Source: Phialocephala subalpina (lineage: Eukaryota; Ascomycota; Leotiomycetes; Helotiales; Mollisiaceae). From it: a stretch of 64,000 bases of DNA. The DNA lies in contig FJOG01000001.1 in assembly GCA_900073065.1 (NCBI GenBank), positions 128,553 to 192,552 on the forward strand, read 5' to 3'. Shown here one piece after another: positions 48,001 to 57,126 of this stretch. The position numbers were made by a program, and so were the translations under genes. Numbering within the stretch: position 1 is the first letter of the stretch; each line of letters begins with the position of its first letter. The notes below the pieces were generated by a model. That model searched no databases and was not told where the DNA came from. It was given only the letters and a program-made list of their open reading frames with translations.

Positions 48001-51000
48001 TCTTCTCGGAGATTTATTATATATTTGGCAATAGTAATAATACTTAGTAAAATACTCGATATACTTAGCGTTTATTTTATAATTAGCTCGCTAAAGGACT
48101 CTTAATAGTCGTCGAACTAATAAATGGCCAAAACGTTAATATAATTAGCGTAATTCAGCTTTAGTAAGATAACTCCAAGTTATACTTTATTCGTGCTAAT
48201 ATAGTAATATTTACGGGTAGCCCTACTTACGTATAACCGGAATAACCTTATTTCCTTGAATTAGAATATTCTCTAAGTTATTGAGCTTTATACCTATCTT
48301 ATTTATGTCTTAAATATAAAACAAGAAAGGCGTGTTTATAGGGATAATATAAAAGATAATAACTCCTAATAGAATATCAACTCGAATAATTCCTTGAGAT
48401 ATAATAATATCTTTACCAAATCGGATCTTATAAGCGCCAATTATAATAATATCTAGCTATATGCTAGCGTTAATCTTTCGTAGAGCCATAAACTATGATT
48501 AGCCAATAGTTAATATTCTAGCGGCTTTATTATTGGGTATAATTCCTTAGAAAACCTCTAATAAGTATTAATCCTTAAACGTAAAAACTAAATATTAATC
48601 TAGTCTAAGTGCTAATTATTAGGATAACGTTAAAGTATAGAAGATATCTTTTCTCGTGATTATATAACGAGTAGATTAATCATTGAAAATAGTAACAATT
48701 TATATATTATTAATTTCTCCAAGTTTTATAACGTAATTATTATATCCGTTCTCTATTTCCATATTTATAAATAGCTAGTCTAACTCTGTTTATCTCTTAT
48801 CTTCTAAACCCTTTATACCCTCATATTAAGCGAAAAAGCTCTAATAATACGCAGGTATAATATCATGGTCTACTTTATACTAAAATCGGTATCAAAATCG
48901 GTCGAAAGCTTAACGTTACTTTTCCATTAAGTGTTTTATTAATTAATATCCCGGCTTATTATAAATATAGTATTTCTTTTGATATAAAGCCAAACTTCCT
49001 TAATATTCACGTTTTTCCCGATATTCACCGCGAGAGCCTCCTTTACCTCGCTATCCTCCTTTACCTTATCCTCCTTTGTTTTTACCACGTCGTTTATATA
49101 TTCGATTAGTCCAAAGTTACTCCGGGTCGTCATTGTTATTATTATCTTAGTTCTTACTAGTAGTATCTAAGTTATATTATTATATTTCTCGTGAGCATAT
49201 CGCAATACCAACTACTAATCGTAGCTTAACGCAAATACCCTCGAACGTAATAGCGGGCTTATAAAGTACTAAGTTATACTCCTTAACTCCGCGGTAAGCG
49301 CTAATAATTTAGTCTTAAAGGTTATATTCTTTCTGGTACTCGCCGGATAAGCCTATTTAAATCTTTTGGAGTTTATCAAAAAGTATTTAAAAATACTTTA
49401 ATTTAATCTTTAACGGGTTGCTTTTAACGATTCGTGGCAACGTAATCTCTCTTTATATCGATATATATAATTATTAATTCTCTTTTATCTCGAAGTATTT
49501 CTTAATTATATTTATTATTAATTCGAAGCTAAGGTTTCTTCTTATAATATAGTTATAATAATAAATACTCGCGTGGCTTTTTAGTATAATCGAAAACGCC
49601 TTATCGAATTAGTCCTTTGGTAATCCGATTTTGTTATAATAGTTATAAAAGACTTATAACTTATTATCGAGGAAGTTATATAACTTTTTATTATATCTTT
49701 TGTCTTTGGGGTAAACTTTTATTAAGTTTGTAATTAACTTAGTTATCGAGCTCAGTTGGCCCGATTATTGATCCGAGTAGGGGTCTTCGTGTAAAGGGTT
49801 TCCGGTTAATGGGATATTATTTGTTTTACTTTGCTAGGGCTATGCTTAATCTTATTTCTATTTTTCTTAAGATTAGATATTTGTACCCGTTATTATCTCG
49901 GTAGTAATAAATATAGTTAGGTCTCTAATAATTAAGTTTATCGCGTTTTATTTGGTGGTTACTTATTAATCTAATTACTATTAAGGTGCCTATTATAATA
50001 CAAGTGGCTAATTTAAAACATTTGGAGGTAATAATTAATTTTGTTATAAGTAAAAGTTACTGCGATTTTTCAACTGGTCGTTAATCTCTTACGTAGTTTA
50101 CTCATGGAATTCCTTTGAGTTAATAACTCGGATAAGGTTCTTAGTAATTAACGCTTTATTTCTTGGCACTTAGTATTTATATATACGTAGGAAGTTGCGC
50201 AAACGACGAATAAGATTAGGGTTAGCTAAACGAAAGATCTTTATTATTTATCTTATGAAATCTTCCTTAAAAGCTTCCTATAAGTTATAGTTTATGTATT
50301 TTTCTTTCTTGTAGATATTAAGACGGCGCATAATAAATCCATTAATATTCTCCTCGTTTTAGTTATCTTTGTTCGTAAGGTTAAATCGCTTTCCCTATTT
50401 GTTCTTATCGTAAGGGAAATCTTTCTTTAATATATCCGCTATCTTGAAGTATAATTTAATGTTAATTAAAAAGAGGTTTAGTTGTAATTCGATTAAGTGT
50501 TATTATTACACTTAATGTTAAGTGACGAGAGTTGCGCAAAGTATCTTGTTATAAGCGCAAAGTGTTTAATCGTAAACACTTTGTCGAAAGGATTATCGAA
50601 AGTCGTTTATCGAGGGTAGGCTATCGAAAATCGTGCTCGAAATCTTATCGGAGATATAATCGTAAGTATAGGTTATTACTATTCGAGTGGAAGTTTGCGC
50701 TTTCTTAGTTAATAGAAACAAAAACTCAACTAAGAGGTCGCCGCTTCGGGGCTATAAAATAGTATCGTTCTTGACGTTAATCTTAAGTAGCGCTTTAGGC
50801 TGCCTATCCCAAGTCTTCGTAAACGTTTGTTGTTTTGCGTGATAAACGCAAACTTAATTAGGTAGTATAGGGTTGGGACTTTTCTTGCGCTTCCTTTTCA
50901 AGTCTTTTGATAACCGTAACGTCTTTGGCGCGTTTTTTTAAGAAGCCTCTAGAATCGTATTAATTATCCTAAGCGCGTAATTATTTTTTTTGCGTTGTAA

Positions 51001-51059
51001 TTAGCTTTTTCTAGTATAAACTTAATTACTCTGTAGTTGATTAAATAACTACTAATTAG

Positions 51060-51266
51060 TGTTAGTATTACCAGGGATACTAGTTCACATATGAAAAGGT
51101 TAAAAACGAAATATAATAAGATTATTCTATTATATTCGTTAAGTTATAAATAATTAGAAATAAGAGCGTAAAGTTGGAGAGTTATATCCTTTAACTTTGC
51201 GCGTTCTCACGCTAGTCCTAGTGCAGCCTAGCGTCGCACGTGATCACGTGCTTACTCTTATACCCA
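51060..51266 (-). repeat. Right (5') LTR of the copia element
   Basis: 207 bp, starting TGGGTATAAG and ending GGTAATACTAACA on the minus strand (TG...CA ends). It contains the perfect palindrome GCACGTGATCACGTGC (51236-51251), with two CACGTG boxes, and an imperfect stem-loop at ~51167-51206 (AAAGTTGGAGAG ... CTTTAACTTT). Confidence 0.88.
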
Positions 51267-51861
51267 TAATTATAATAAAAACTTATATATATATTTTATA
51301 TATAAATATATTTATAATTATTAAATTATTAAAGTTTTTATTAATAATAACCTTTTTATTAATATTAATAAAAATTTGAATTTGAATTTTTATATAACAA
51401 ATTATAATTTATATTAAAAAACTTTTATTAATAAATATTATAAAAGGTTATTAATATTTAAAAAATTAAAAAAATTTTTTCTAAGTTTAATTAAAAATTA
51501 TTATATAATTTAAATTTTAAAAAATTAATATTCTTTTTAATTTTTATATAAAATTTTAATTTCTTAATTTTAAATAGTTATAATAATTATTCGTAGAGAT
51601 AATAAAGGCTAAAATCGGTATTTTTGGTATAAAAGGTACCTCAAGTTAAAGGGTGGCTTAAATTCAAAGGAGGGGACTTAGTTTAGATCCGGAAGATTCC
51701 TATAAATAGGATAACCAGCAACTATAAGAAGCTTATTCTTCTATTTTCTCGAGAGGCACAAACGAAATTAACAAGCTTGCCTCTGAGATTCCATTGATTT
51801 GGATCGTCTCAGCTGCAACCTGATATTCTCTCACCGGCCGCCGTCTGCGAGGGCCGAATCC
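51267..51861. repeat. AT-rich island right of the copia element
   Basis: 51267-51600 is almost pure A/T. From ~51600 the composition rises towards the end of the CHAT-NTPase gene. No gene is seen. Confidence 0.5.
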
Positions 51862-52983
51862 TCACATGAACCAACAATACCCCCCCTTACAATGATGCGA
51901 GCATCCGAAAGGTGCTCTAAAGATAGATCTGTTATGATTCGGGCCCCTACCCCCTGGGAACGGACAATCACCCGGTACCCTTTGGCGACTCCAGCGCGCG
52001 CAACAGAGGCATCGGTCGCGATACGCCCCTTTCAAGAATGCCACGTGTTTCGGGCCCAGAAAGACGAAACTGGATCGAACCCTTCCGGGTGTTGCCTTCT
52101 GGGTCTCATAGAGTCTTTCCATGACATCCACGAGTTCAAGACACTTGTCAAAGTCGAGGCTGGTCTCTGCCGCCATGAGGTCTTCCTGAGCAAGGCCCCA
52201 TTCACAGCGGAGCTTGACCTGGACACAAGAGTCTCGTGCCTTTAGGTCACATTTCCGCAACCCGTTGCACAGCACCAAGAACTCATTGCAATATGAGATT
52301 CCGTCTTTCCATTGCTTGTTTTCTGCTGTTTGCTGCATCAGCATCCCCAGAGCCTCGGATTTTAAGACCATTATTTCTTCGGGCTTGATGCGGCTGAGCT
52401 CACCCTTGTCCACAAGCTCCAGAAACCCACAGTAGAGCATCTGGCAGCTGCTAAGTTGCCTAGCTTTCGCTGCTGCGTGGAACTGGTGCGTAAAGTCAAG
52501 CAAAAGCTCTCGATCGGTTACCACGTAAAGGGCTTCGATATTACTCGGGGTGAGGCAGGCACCATTTAACCGAACGCTAGCACTCAAATTATCTAGGAGT
52601 GCTTTGGCTGTTTTAAAATCGTCGCTTGCCACCGCAGCCTGCCAGTCATGTAAGATCTGAGACTGGCAAAGCGCAGTTTCGAAGTAATTTCTGACCTGCT
52701 GCAAGGGCGAGGGGCGCAAGTCATAGTCCGCAAAGATGCCGTCTCTGCAAAGAGCATCCAGTCTGTGTATCAGAGACAGTGCGGTGTTCATATCCTTGGC
52801 CATGCACGCGCCGTGCACCTCATTCATGAGCCTGGCTTCCTCTCTATATCTGACCGAGTTATCATATACCTGCCAATCCATCCGGAGCCTTGGCTTGAGC
52901 CCCTTTGCCACCATTCCCACCATTTGCGTGGGTTCTCCTCGCACTCTTTCACAGCTACCGCCATATCCTGCACAGCCTGGCAA
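51862..52983 (-). CDS. C-terminal helical part of the CHAT-NTPase receptor, shifted frame
   Basis: 373 codons open in a different frame from the upstream 52824-54605 segment, overlapping it by 160 bp. From about QVYDNSVRYREEARLMNEVHG (52870) onward the translation is helical and repeat-like (LIHRLDALC, FETALCQSQILHDW, AAVASDDFKTAKALLDNL, YCNEFLVLCNGL), as in TPR-type C-terminal regions of NLR-like proteins. The upstream frame loses sense after ENPRKWWEWWQRG, so the natural protein probably crosses between frames near 52910, next to an AAAGGGG run. The tail after LGPKHVAFLKGAYRD (also at an AAAGGGG run) becomes Cys/Arg-rich and may again be out of frame. No canonical intron explains either switch. 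Confidence 0.55.
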   Translation of the reverse strand: MPGCAGYGGSCERVRGEPTQMVGMVAKGLKPRLRMDWQVYDNSVRYREEARLMNEVHGACMAKDMNTALSLIHRLDALCRDGIFADYDLRPSPLQQVRNYFETALCQSQILHDWQAAVASDDFKTAKALLDNLSASVRLNGACLTPSNIEALYVVTDRELLLDFTHQFHAAAKARQLSSCQMLYCGFLELVDKGELSRIKPEEIMVLKSEALGMLMQQTAENKQWKDGISYCNEFLVLCNGLRKCDLKARDSCVQVKLRCEWGLAQEDLMAAETSLDFDKCLELVDVMERLYETQKATPGRVRSSFVFLGPKHVAFLKGAYRDRCLCCARWSRQRVPGDCPFPGGRGPNHNRSIFRAPFGCSHHCKGGYCWFM

Positions 52984-54605
52984 GTCGGACGGGGCATTTG
53001 GCTCTTATCAGTTGACTCGGGCTCTCCCAAAGCGTCCTCAGGCCGCGGGTCCTCAGCCGTGTGCCCTCCATCCTCCGATGCCGACTGATATAAAGTGCAA
53101 AACACCAAGTAGTCTTTGAACCTCTCTTGCAGAGCCCTTTTTGTGTCGTCCAGGGCGTCGAATAACTTGCGAGGCGCCGAGACCTTGGTCAGGATAGCTC
53201 GCATTGACTCAATGTGTTGTTCTGCCTCCTTGAACCGATATCCGTTCGATGCCTCTATGAACATTCTTTCGTGATGCTCCAAGGATTCCATCCAGTCGCC
53301 CGCCTCGTAAGAATTCTCGAGAGCCTTGTTCCGATTGGTATCGGCTTTTGTAATTGCCATCGGAATCGACTGGAGGTTCCGTTCGTCAAAACCGAGCATT
53401 CGTTTGAACTGGTCGATGTCGATATCTACAGACAGCTCGGGTGCTTGTTGCTCGGAGATTGCCGTGCGTTGCTGGCATACCTCTGTCCTCGGGGTAGTTG
53501 CGGCTAGGAGCTCTGCTTTGTTCGCTTCAATCAAGCGAAGAGCACTGGCAAGAACAAAGTTGCGTAGGTCTGAGAGCTCCATATTAGGATCTTGAGCATC
53601 TTGTATATCTCTGACCATACTGCGAATGCCATCTATCCCGGCAGATAACAAGTTCAGATGTTGTAGGTCTGGGAATGGTGAGCCCTCCTGGCTGAGCCTC
53701 TCGCACAATTTATCCTTGAGTGGTATTAAAGCTTGCCAGCTTCTCTGGCGCCCAGAATCATCTTCCAGAGGGAAAGAAGAAAGAAACTGCACCAAGAGCA
53801 GACAGCTTTGGTAAATCTGGGTGTTCAGGGCGAGGCTTTGCTGATCCAGCGATGGGAGGAGACGGAGACCAATGGATGAAACCTCGGAAGCGCGCTCCCA
53901 ATTCTGACTGCTGTTTTCGAGAGTCGAGACGATACCAAGGAGGGATAGGACGAAAAATGTCATGTATCGCTCTTTCTGCTCGACTTCATCAAACTTAGCG
54001 GAGAGCAGCTTGATGAGTTGGAAGATTTGTTCCTGCAGCACAGAACGTGTCGTCAGCGGTAGGGCACTCGATAGAGTCGGGTCGCTGAGAGCGGCGAAGA
54101 GGCTCAAGGGCCAATTTCTGGGTGGTACGTCTGTCAAACAGAAATCGACGGACGAGAGGATATTCGCGATTCCAATCCTGAGCCCCCGCTTCTGCTGGAC
54201 AAAAAGGAAATGTAGAGTTTCTAGCGAGGAGCAAAACATAATCCTCAGGGTTTCCCTGTTCGTGGGCGTGATGAAGGCGGTGAGATACGCCCGTCCCACG
54301 ATTGTAAGCAAAGGGTGTATATGTAGGCAGGCTCCGCCATCACCGACGCGGACATAACCACGATCCAAAGCAAACGACAGCAACATCAAAGGCCATTGGT
54401 CGTCGAGCTCGGAGCGGCCTGGGATGTGGAAGTCCTGGCGCAGCGATGCATCTGCTACCCTAGAGAAAATGGATTGAAGCGCAGCCACCGAACCCGCCTC
54501 ATCCCAGTATAAGGCAAAGAGACAGATGAAGAAGAAATGACCTTGGCGGAGGTTGACAGAAGCGTGACGAATCTCTCGGGAAAAGCGAGAAGCGCCAAAA
54601 TCCAC
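52824..54605 (-). CDS. Central helical part of the CHAT-NTPase receptor, after in-frame TGA
   Basis: 593 codons in exactly the same frame as the CHAT-NTPase segment at 54606-56768, separated only by TGA at 54608-54606. It contains a winged-helix-like start (DDQWPLMLLSFALDRGYVRVGDG, LHIHPLLTIVGRAYL), as seen after the nucleotide-binding domain of STAND proteins, then long helices with TPR-like spacing (RASEVSSIGLRLLPSL, YEAGDWMESLEHHERMFIEA, RFKEAEQHIESMRAIL). An independent start is unlikely (the frame opens with GTG). I therefore read it as the continuation of the upstream gene. A 78-bp intron from 54648 to 54571 would keep frame and remove the stop, but its donor (GTGGCC) is poor. Confidence 0.6.
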   Translation of the reverse strand: MDFGASRFSREIRHASVNLRQGHFFFICLFALYWDEAGSVAALQSIFSRVADASLRQDFHIPGRSELDDQWPLMLLSFALDRGYVRVGDGGACLHIHPLLTIVGRAYLTAFITPTNRETLRIMFCSSLETLHFLFVQQKRGLRIGIANILSSVDFCLTDVPPRNWPLSLFAALSDPTLSSALPLTTRSVLQEQIFQLIKLLSAKFDEVEQKERYMTFFVLSLLGIVSTLENSSQNWERASEVSSIGLRLLPSLDQQSLALNTQIYQSCLLLVQFLSSFPLEDDSGRQRSWQALIPLKDKLCERLSQEGSPFPDLQHLNLLSAGIDGIRSMVRDIQDAQDPNMELSDLRNFVLASALRLIEANKAELLAATTPRTEVCQQRTAISEQQAPELSVDIDIDQFKRMLGFDERNLQSIPMAITKADTNRNKALENSYEAGDWMESLEHHERMFIEASNGYRFKEAEQHIESMRAILTKVSAPRKLFDALDDTKRALQERFKDYLVFCTLYQSASEDGGHTAEDPRPEDALGEPESTDKSQMPRPTCQAVQDMAVAVKECEENPRKWWEWWQRGSSQGSGWIGRYMITRSDIERKPGS

Positions 54606-56768
54606 TCATTCCAGGTCGGCCACCGATGCAAAGAGGCCGTGGTGAAGGCCACGGTAGAAGAGCCGCCACTCTATCTTGAGCACTCGCTGGAGCGGCAGAA
54701 CGCCCAGCAGGGCCGAAGGGTTGCATGCCAGCAACTGGATGATGCCCACTAAGTGATCGGCATCCTCATAGCTCCATTGCTGAGTGTCCTCGCCGCAAGT
54801 CTGTAGCACTTGGTGGGAGAGGTCGATAGCGCTGGCTAGGCTCAACCCTTCGAGCTCATACAGGAGAGGCCGAAATTGGCGACCAATCAGTGTCTCTAGC
54901 CACCGTGCGTCACCACGTCTAGCAGCAAATACTAGGCGAGGTTTCTTATTGTCGGGACTTTGACTGAGTGCCACCAGGGAGTTCATAAGTTGGCGTAAAC
55001 ACGCAACCGAACTTTCGTTCAGTGGTGGAGCCAGATGCGACGGATGAGGCGTGAGCGGAATGTCCAGGCCATCAAAGATGATGATCGACTCTATCTCAGA
55101 GAGAATTTCGGCCACAATGGCATCCACCATGACGTTGTTGTAGGACTGGAGCGAACGAGAAGGTATAGTCCACAAGCGGGATTGATACTTGGGAACGTTG
55201 ACTTGCGACAACAGTTGGCGGAGCATGGCAAGCGGCACATCCTCGCCAGATAAAATCGGGTCTTTAGAGAAATCAATCGCGACAACCGCGTCGACAAAGT
55301 TTGTTGATTTCCACAGCGAGACGGCCCGGTCAAGGAAGACCGATTTCCCAACTCCAGCCAATCCATACAGATACATGGAGTGAGTTTGCAACAGCCGCTT
55401 TTCGAGTTTCAAGAGATCAAAATCGCGGCCACACAGCCCTTCTGTTGCCGGATTCGGAGGGGACGCATTGCAGATGGCCGGGAGGAGGATCGTGTGGTGC
55501 ATGAATGGTCGCTGCCAGGAGTAGGTCGACTGTGCAAGTACATAGTCCAAACCAGGTCCATATGTGACGGCCACAAAGCTGTCATACAGCCGCTGCTGGC
55601 GATTATACCTTGCTGGCCGCATGGGATTCATCCGCAAGACCCTACGGCCCACGGCCGCAGCCTCGGAAAAGGAACCCCCACGAACGAGCAAGGCATGGTA
55701 GAAGGCTTCGAGAAAGATAGCAGCGGCGCTGGCAGTTATTTTGAACGACATGCCGAGGACGCTTCGAACGCCGTGCTTCAAGAATTGTTGGGCGACATTA
55801 GCATCATCACCAAGGCATGCCCTCGCAGATTCGCATGCGTTCAGGACGGCGAAGGGGACTTCGAACTTCTCCAGAATTTTGCCGACAGAGTGTCCCGGCA
55901 CTAATGTGGTGCCGTCCGAATTTGGATCACTGAAGGAGAGAAAGCCGTACTTGTTTAATCTCCCCTTTCGAGTACGGATTTCCCCATGCATGTCGAAGTG
56001 CACAACGTGAAAGTAGCCGTGCTTCCCGTGAATGGTTCTCGCGCGCTCTAGGTGGTTTATAAATGACGCAAAGGTCCCCGGCCGTACGATTTCCAGCCTA
56101 ATTTGGATAGGGCTTCGAGTGTCTGCCAGCATCTTCTGGACCTTGATAAGCGCGTCTGTCGCGAGGAATGGGCTGGTATCGTCGTACATAGATGGCGTTT
56201 GGGTTATTTTCCTTGCTACTACCACGAGCACATTGAGTGTGAGTGTACCATCAGGTTGTTTCCAACAGTCCAACCTGTCGGTCTGCGATGGCCGATCACT
56301 GTGAGGTGACAATACAGATCGCTCGACGACGACCGCCAATCTTGGGTGGCACCAGAGCTCTGGGTCTTCCAACAATTCCCAAAATAGTCGGTGGATGGTG
56401 TCGACTGAGCACCCTCCCTCATCGCTGCCGTGACAAACCTCGATGGACAGCAAAACCGAATCCAGGTTAGAAGGAGCGTCGTTGAAGTCGGGGGCCAGAA
56501 CATCCCGGAGGGATAGCTGACGTAGCAAATCTTCGGGGTAGCTCTCCAACAGAAGCTCGGCTTCTTCAGCCCTGTCTACTGAAAAGGGCAAGCATCCAAC
56601 GTATTGTTCGAGGTACCAACGGCAGGTCGACCTTTGATCCGGGCTGAGAGGGTCTCTAACGGGGACACCACGCTGTACAATTGTGCCGTCCTTGACGACA
56701 TCCACAGCCCACCCATCGATGGCTTGTCGTGCAATGAGCCGGAGGGACACTCGTTTCTGATTTGGCAT
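54606..56768 (-). CDS. CHAT protease-STAND NTPase (NLR-like) protein, N-terminal two thirds
   Basis: 720 aa from ATG at 56768. Residues ~175-410 form a CHAT (caspase HetF-associated) domain: beta-strand LNVLVVVA, catalytic His261 in HFDMHGE, a LVPGHSVGKIL helix, catalytic Cys312 in FAVLNACESA, then GVRSVLGMSFKIT and FLEAFYHALLVRGGSFSEA. Residues 469-476 are a Walker A (GLAGVGKS); 561-569 (SIIIFDGLD) are Walker B; RLVFAARRGDARW follows as the sensor-like strand. Both protease residues and P-loop residues are intact. The order effector-NTPase-helical repeats is that of fungal NLR-like proteins. The segment ends at TGA (54608-54606), after which the same frame continues for 593 codons, so the stop looks like a lesion, a readthrough site or an assembly error. 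It is divergent from the 57127-58065 gene, its likely substrate. Confidence 0.85.
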   Translation of the reverse strand: MPNQKRVSLRLIARQAIDGWAVDVVKDGTIVQRGVPVRDPLSPDQRSTCRWYLEQYVGCLPFSVDRAEEAELLLESYPEDLLRQLSLRDVLAPDFNDAPSNLDSVLLSIEVCHGSDEGGCSVDTIHRLFWELLEDPELWCHPRLAVVVERSVLSPHSDRPSQTDRLDCWKQPDGTLTLNVLVVVARKITQTPSMYDDTSPFLATDALIKVQKMLADTRSPIQIRLEIVRPGTFASFINHLERARTIHGKHGYFHVVHFDMHGEIRTRKGRLNKYGFLSFSDPNSDGTTLVPGHSVGKILEKFEVPFAVLNACESARACLGDDANVAQQFLKHGVRSVLGMSFKITASAAAIFLEAFYHALLVRGGSFSEAAAVGRRVLRMNPMRPARYNRQQRLYDSFVAVTYGPGLDYVLAQSTYSWQRPFMHHTILLPAICNASPPNPATEGLCGRDFDLLKLEKRLLQTHSMYLYGLAGVGKSVFLDRAVSLWKSTNFVDAVVAIDFSKDPILSGEDVPLAMLRQLLSQVNVPKYQSRLWTIPSRSLQSYNNVMVDAIVAEILSEIESIIIFDGLDIPLTPHPSHLAPPLNESSVACLRQLMNSLVALSQSPDNKKPRLVFAARRGDARWLETLIGRQFRPLLYELEGLSLASAIDLSHQVLQTCGEDTQQWSYEDADHLVGIIQLLACNPSALLGVLPLQRVLKIEWRLFYRGLHHGLFASVADLE

Positions 56769-57126
56769 GGTAATTCTTTACTCTTGAGACGCCATGGCTT
56801 CCGCATACTTTCAGAAGAAGGGATCAGAGGTTCGTTTGGTACTTGTACAATTTCGATCACCTCCAACATGTCGAATTCTTCCGGTGCATGAGGATGACAG
56901 GGGTGGCAGCTATTGTTGGTTGTTGGCAATGGCTGTGCCGCACCACCACCCTGCATGCTGTTTCATACCCAGGATAGCGCAGTTGAAACAGGAGCGCCCA
57001 CCCAAGCGCTGTACGCCGACACAGAGCCATGCCGCAGTATCAGGGGAGCCTCCGCATATATGTAATGACGGCAGCCCTTGCGGAGCTAGGTTGGGCACTT
57101 ATTTCATTTCGCTCAGCTTTGTTCAA
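56769..57126. promoter_or_regulatory. Divergent promoter region of the CHAT and gasdermin-like genes
   Basis: 358 bp separate the start codons of two head-to-head genes, so both promoters must lie here. The plus strand is open in the downstream gene's frame from 56794 and could add 111 residues, but that stretch is Cys/Pro/His-rich, overlaps the opposite promoter and has no domain signal. CAAATGG at 57125 is a good start context. Confidence 0.55.

Larger units (their letters stand above)
44521..51266 (-). mobile_element. Ty1/copia LTR retrotransposon, RIP-degraded
   Basis: Two LTRs (44521-44726, 51060-51266) bound an AT-rich interior that reads on the minus strand in fragments. At 47407-47598: MAIKAINDLIGLNGLILTLL, the integrase C-terminal region. 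At 46684-47013: FKASQKKEINGLIAGGVF and TRVRIFNSRLINEIKGKVTN, the copia reverse-transcriptase start. At ~46320-46420: PLYGIAEAKTHWYAIYHKYY; at ~45370-45480: QSYKRRELQEIRWINGQDNM, the RNase H end. The integrase-RT order is that of copia elements. Many stops make it inactive. The Gag region is expected at 49.3-50.5 kb but is too decayed to delimit. Target-site duplications could not be identified with confidence. A gap (44727-45033) begins exactly at the inner end of the left LTR. Confidence 0.85.

Noticed and set aside
55380..55904. 174-codon frame antisense to the CHAT-NTPase gene
   Set aside because: It overlaps the catalytic and P-loop coding region entirely and has no domain of its own.
56794..57126. 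N-terminal extension of the gasdermin-like protein by 111 residues
   Set aside because: The stretch is Cys/Pro/His-rich, lies in the divergent promoter and has no structure. The ATG at 57127 has a better context and gives a family-like start.
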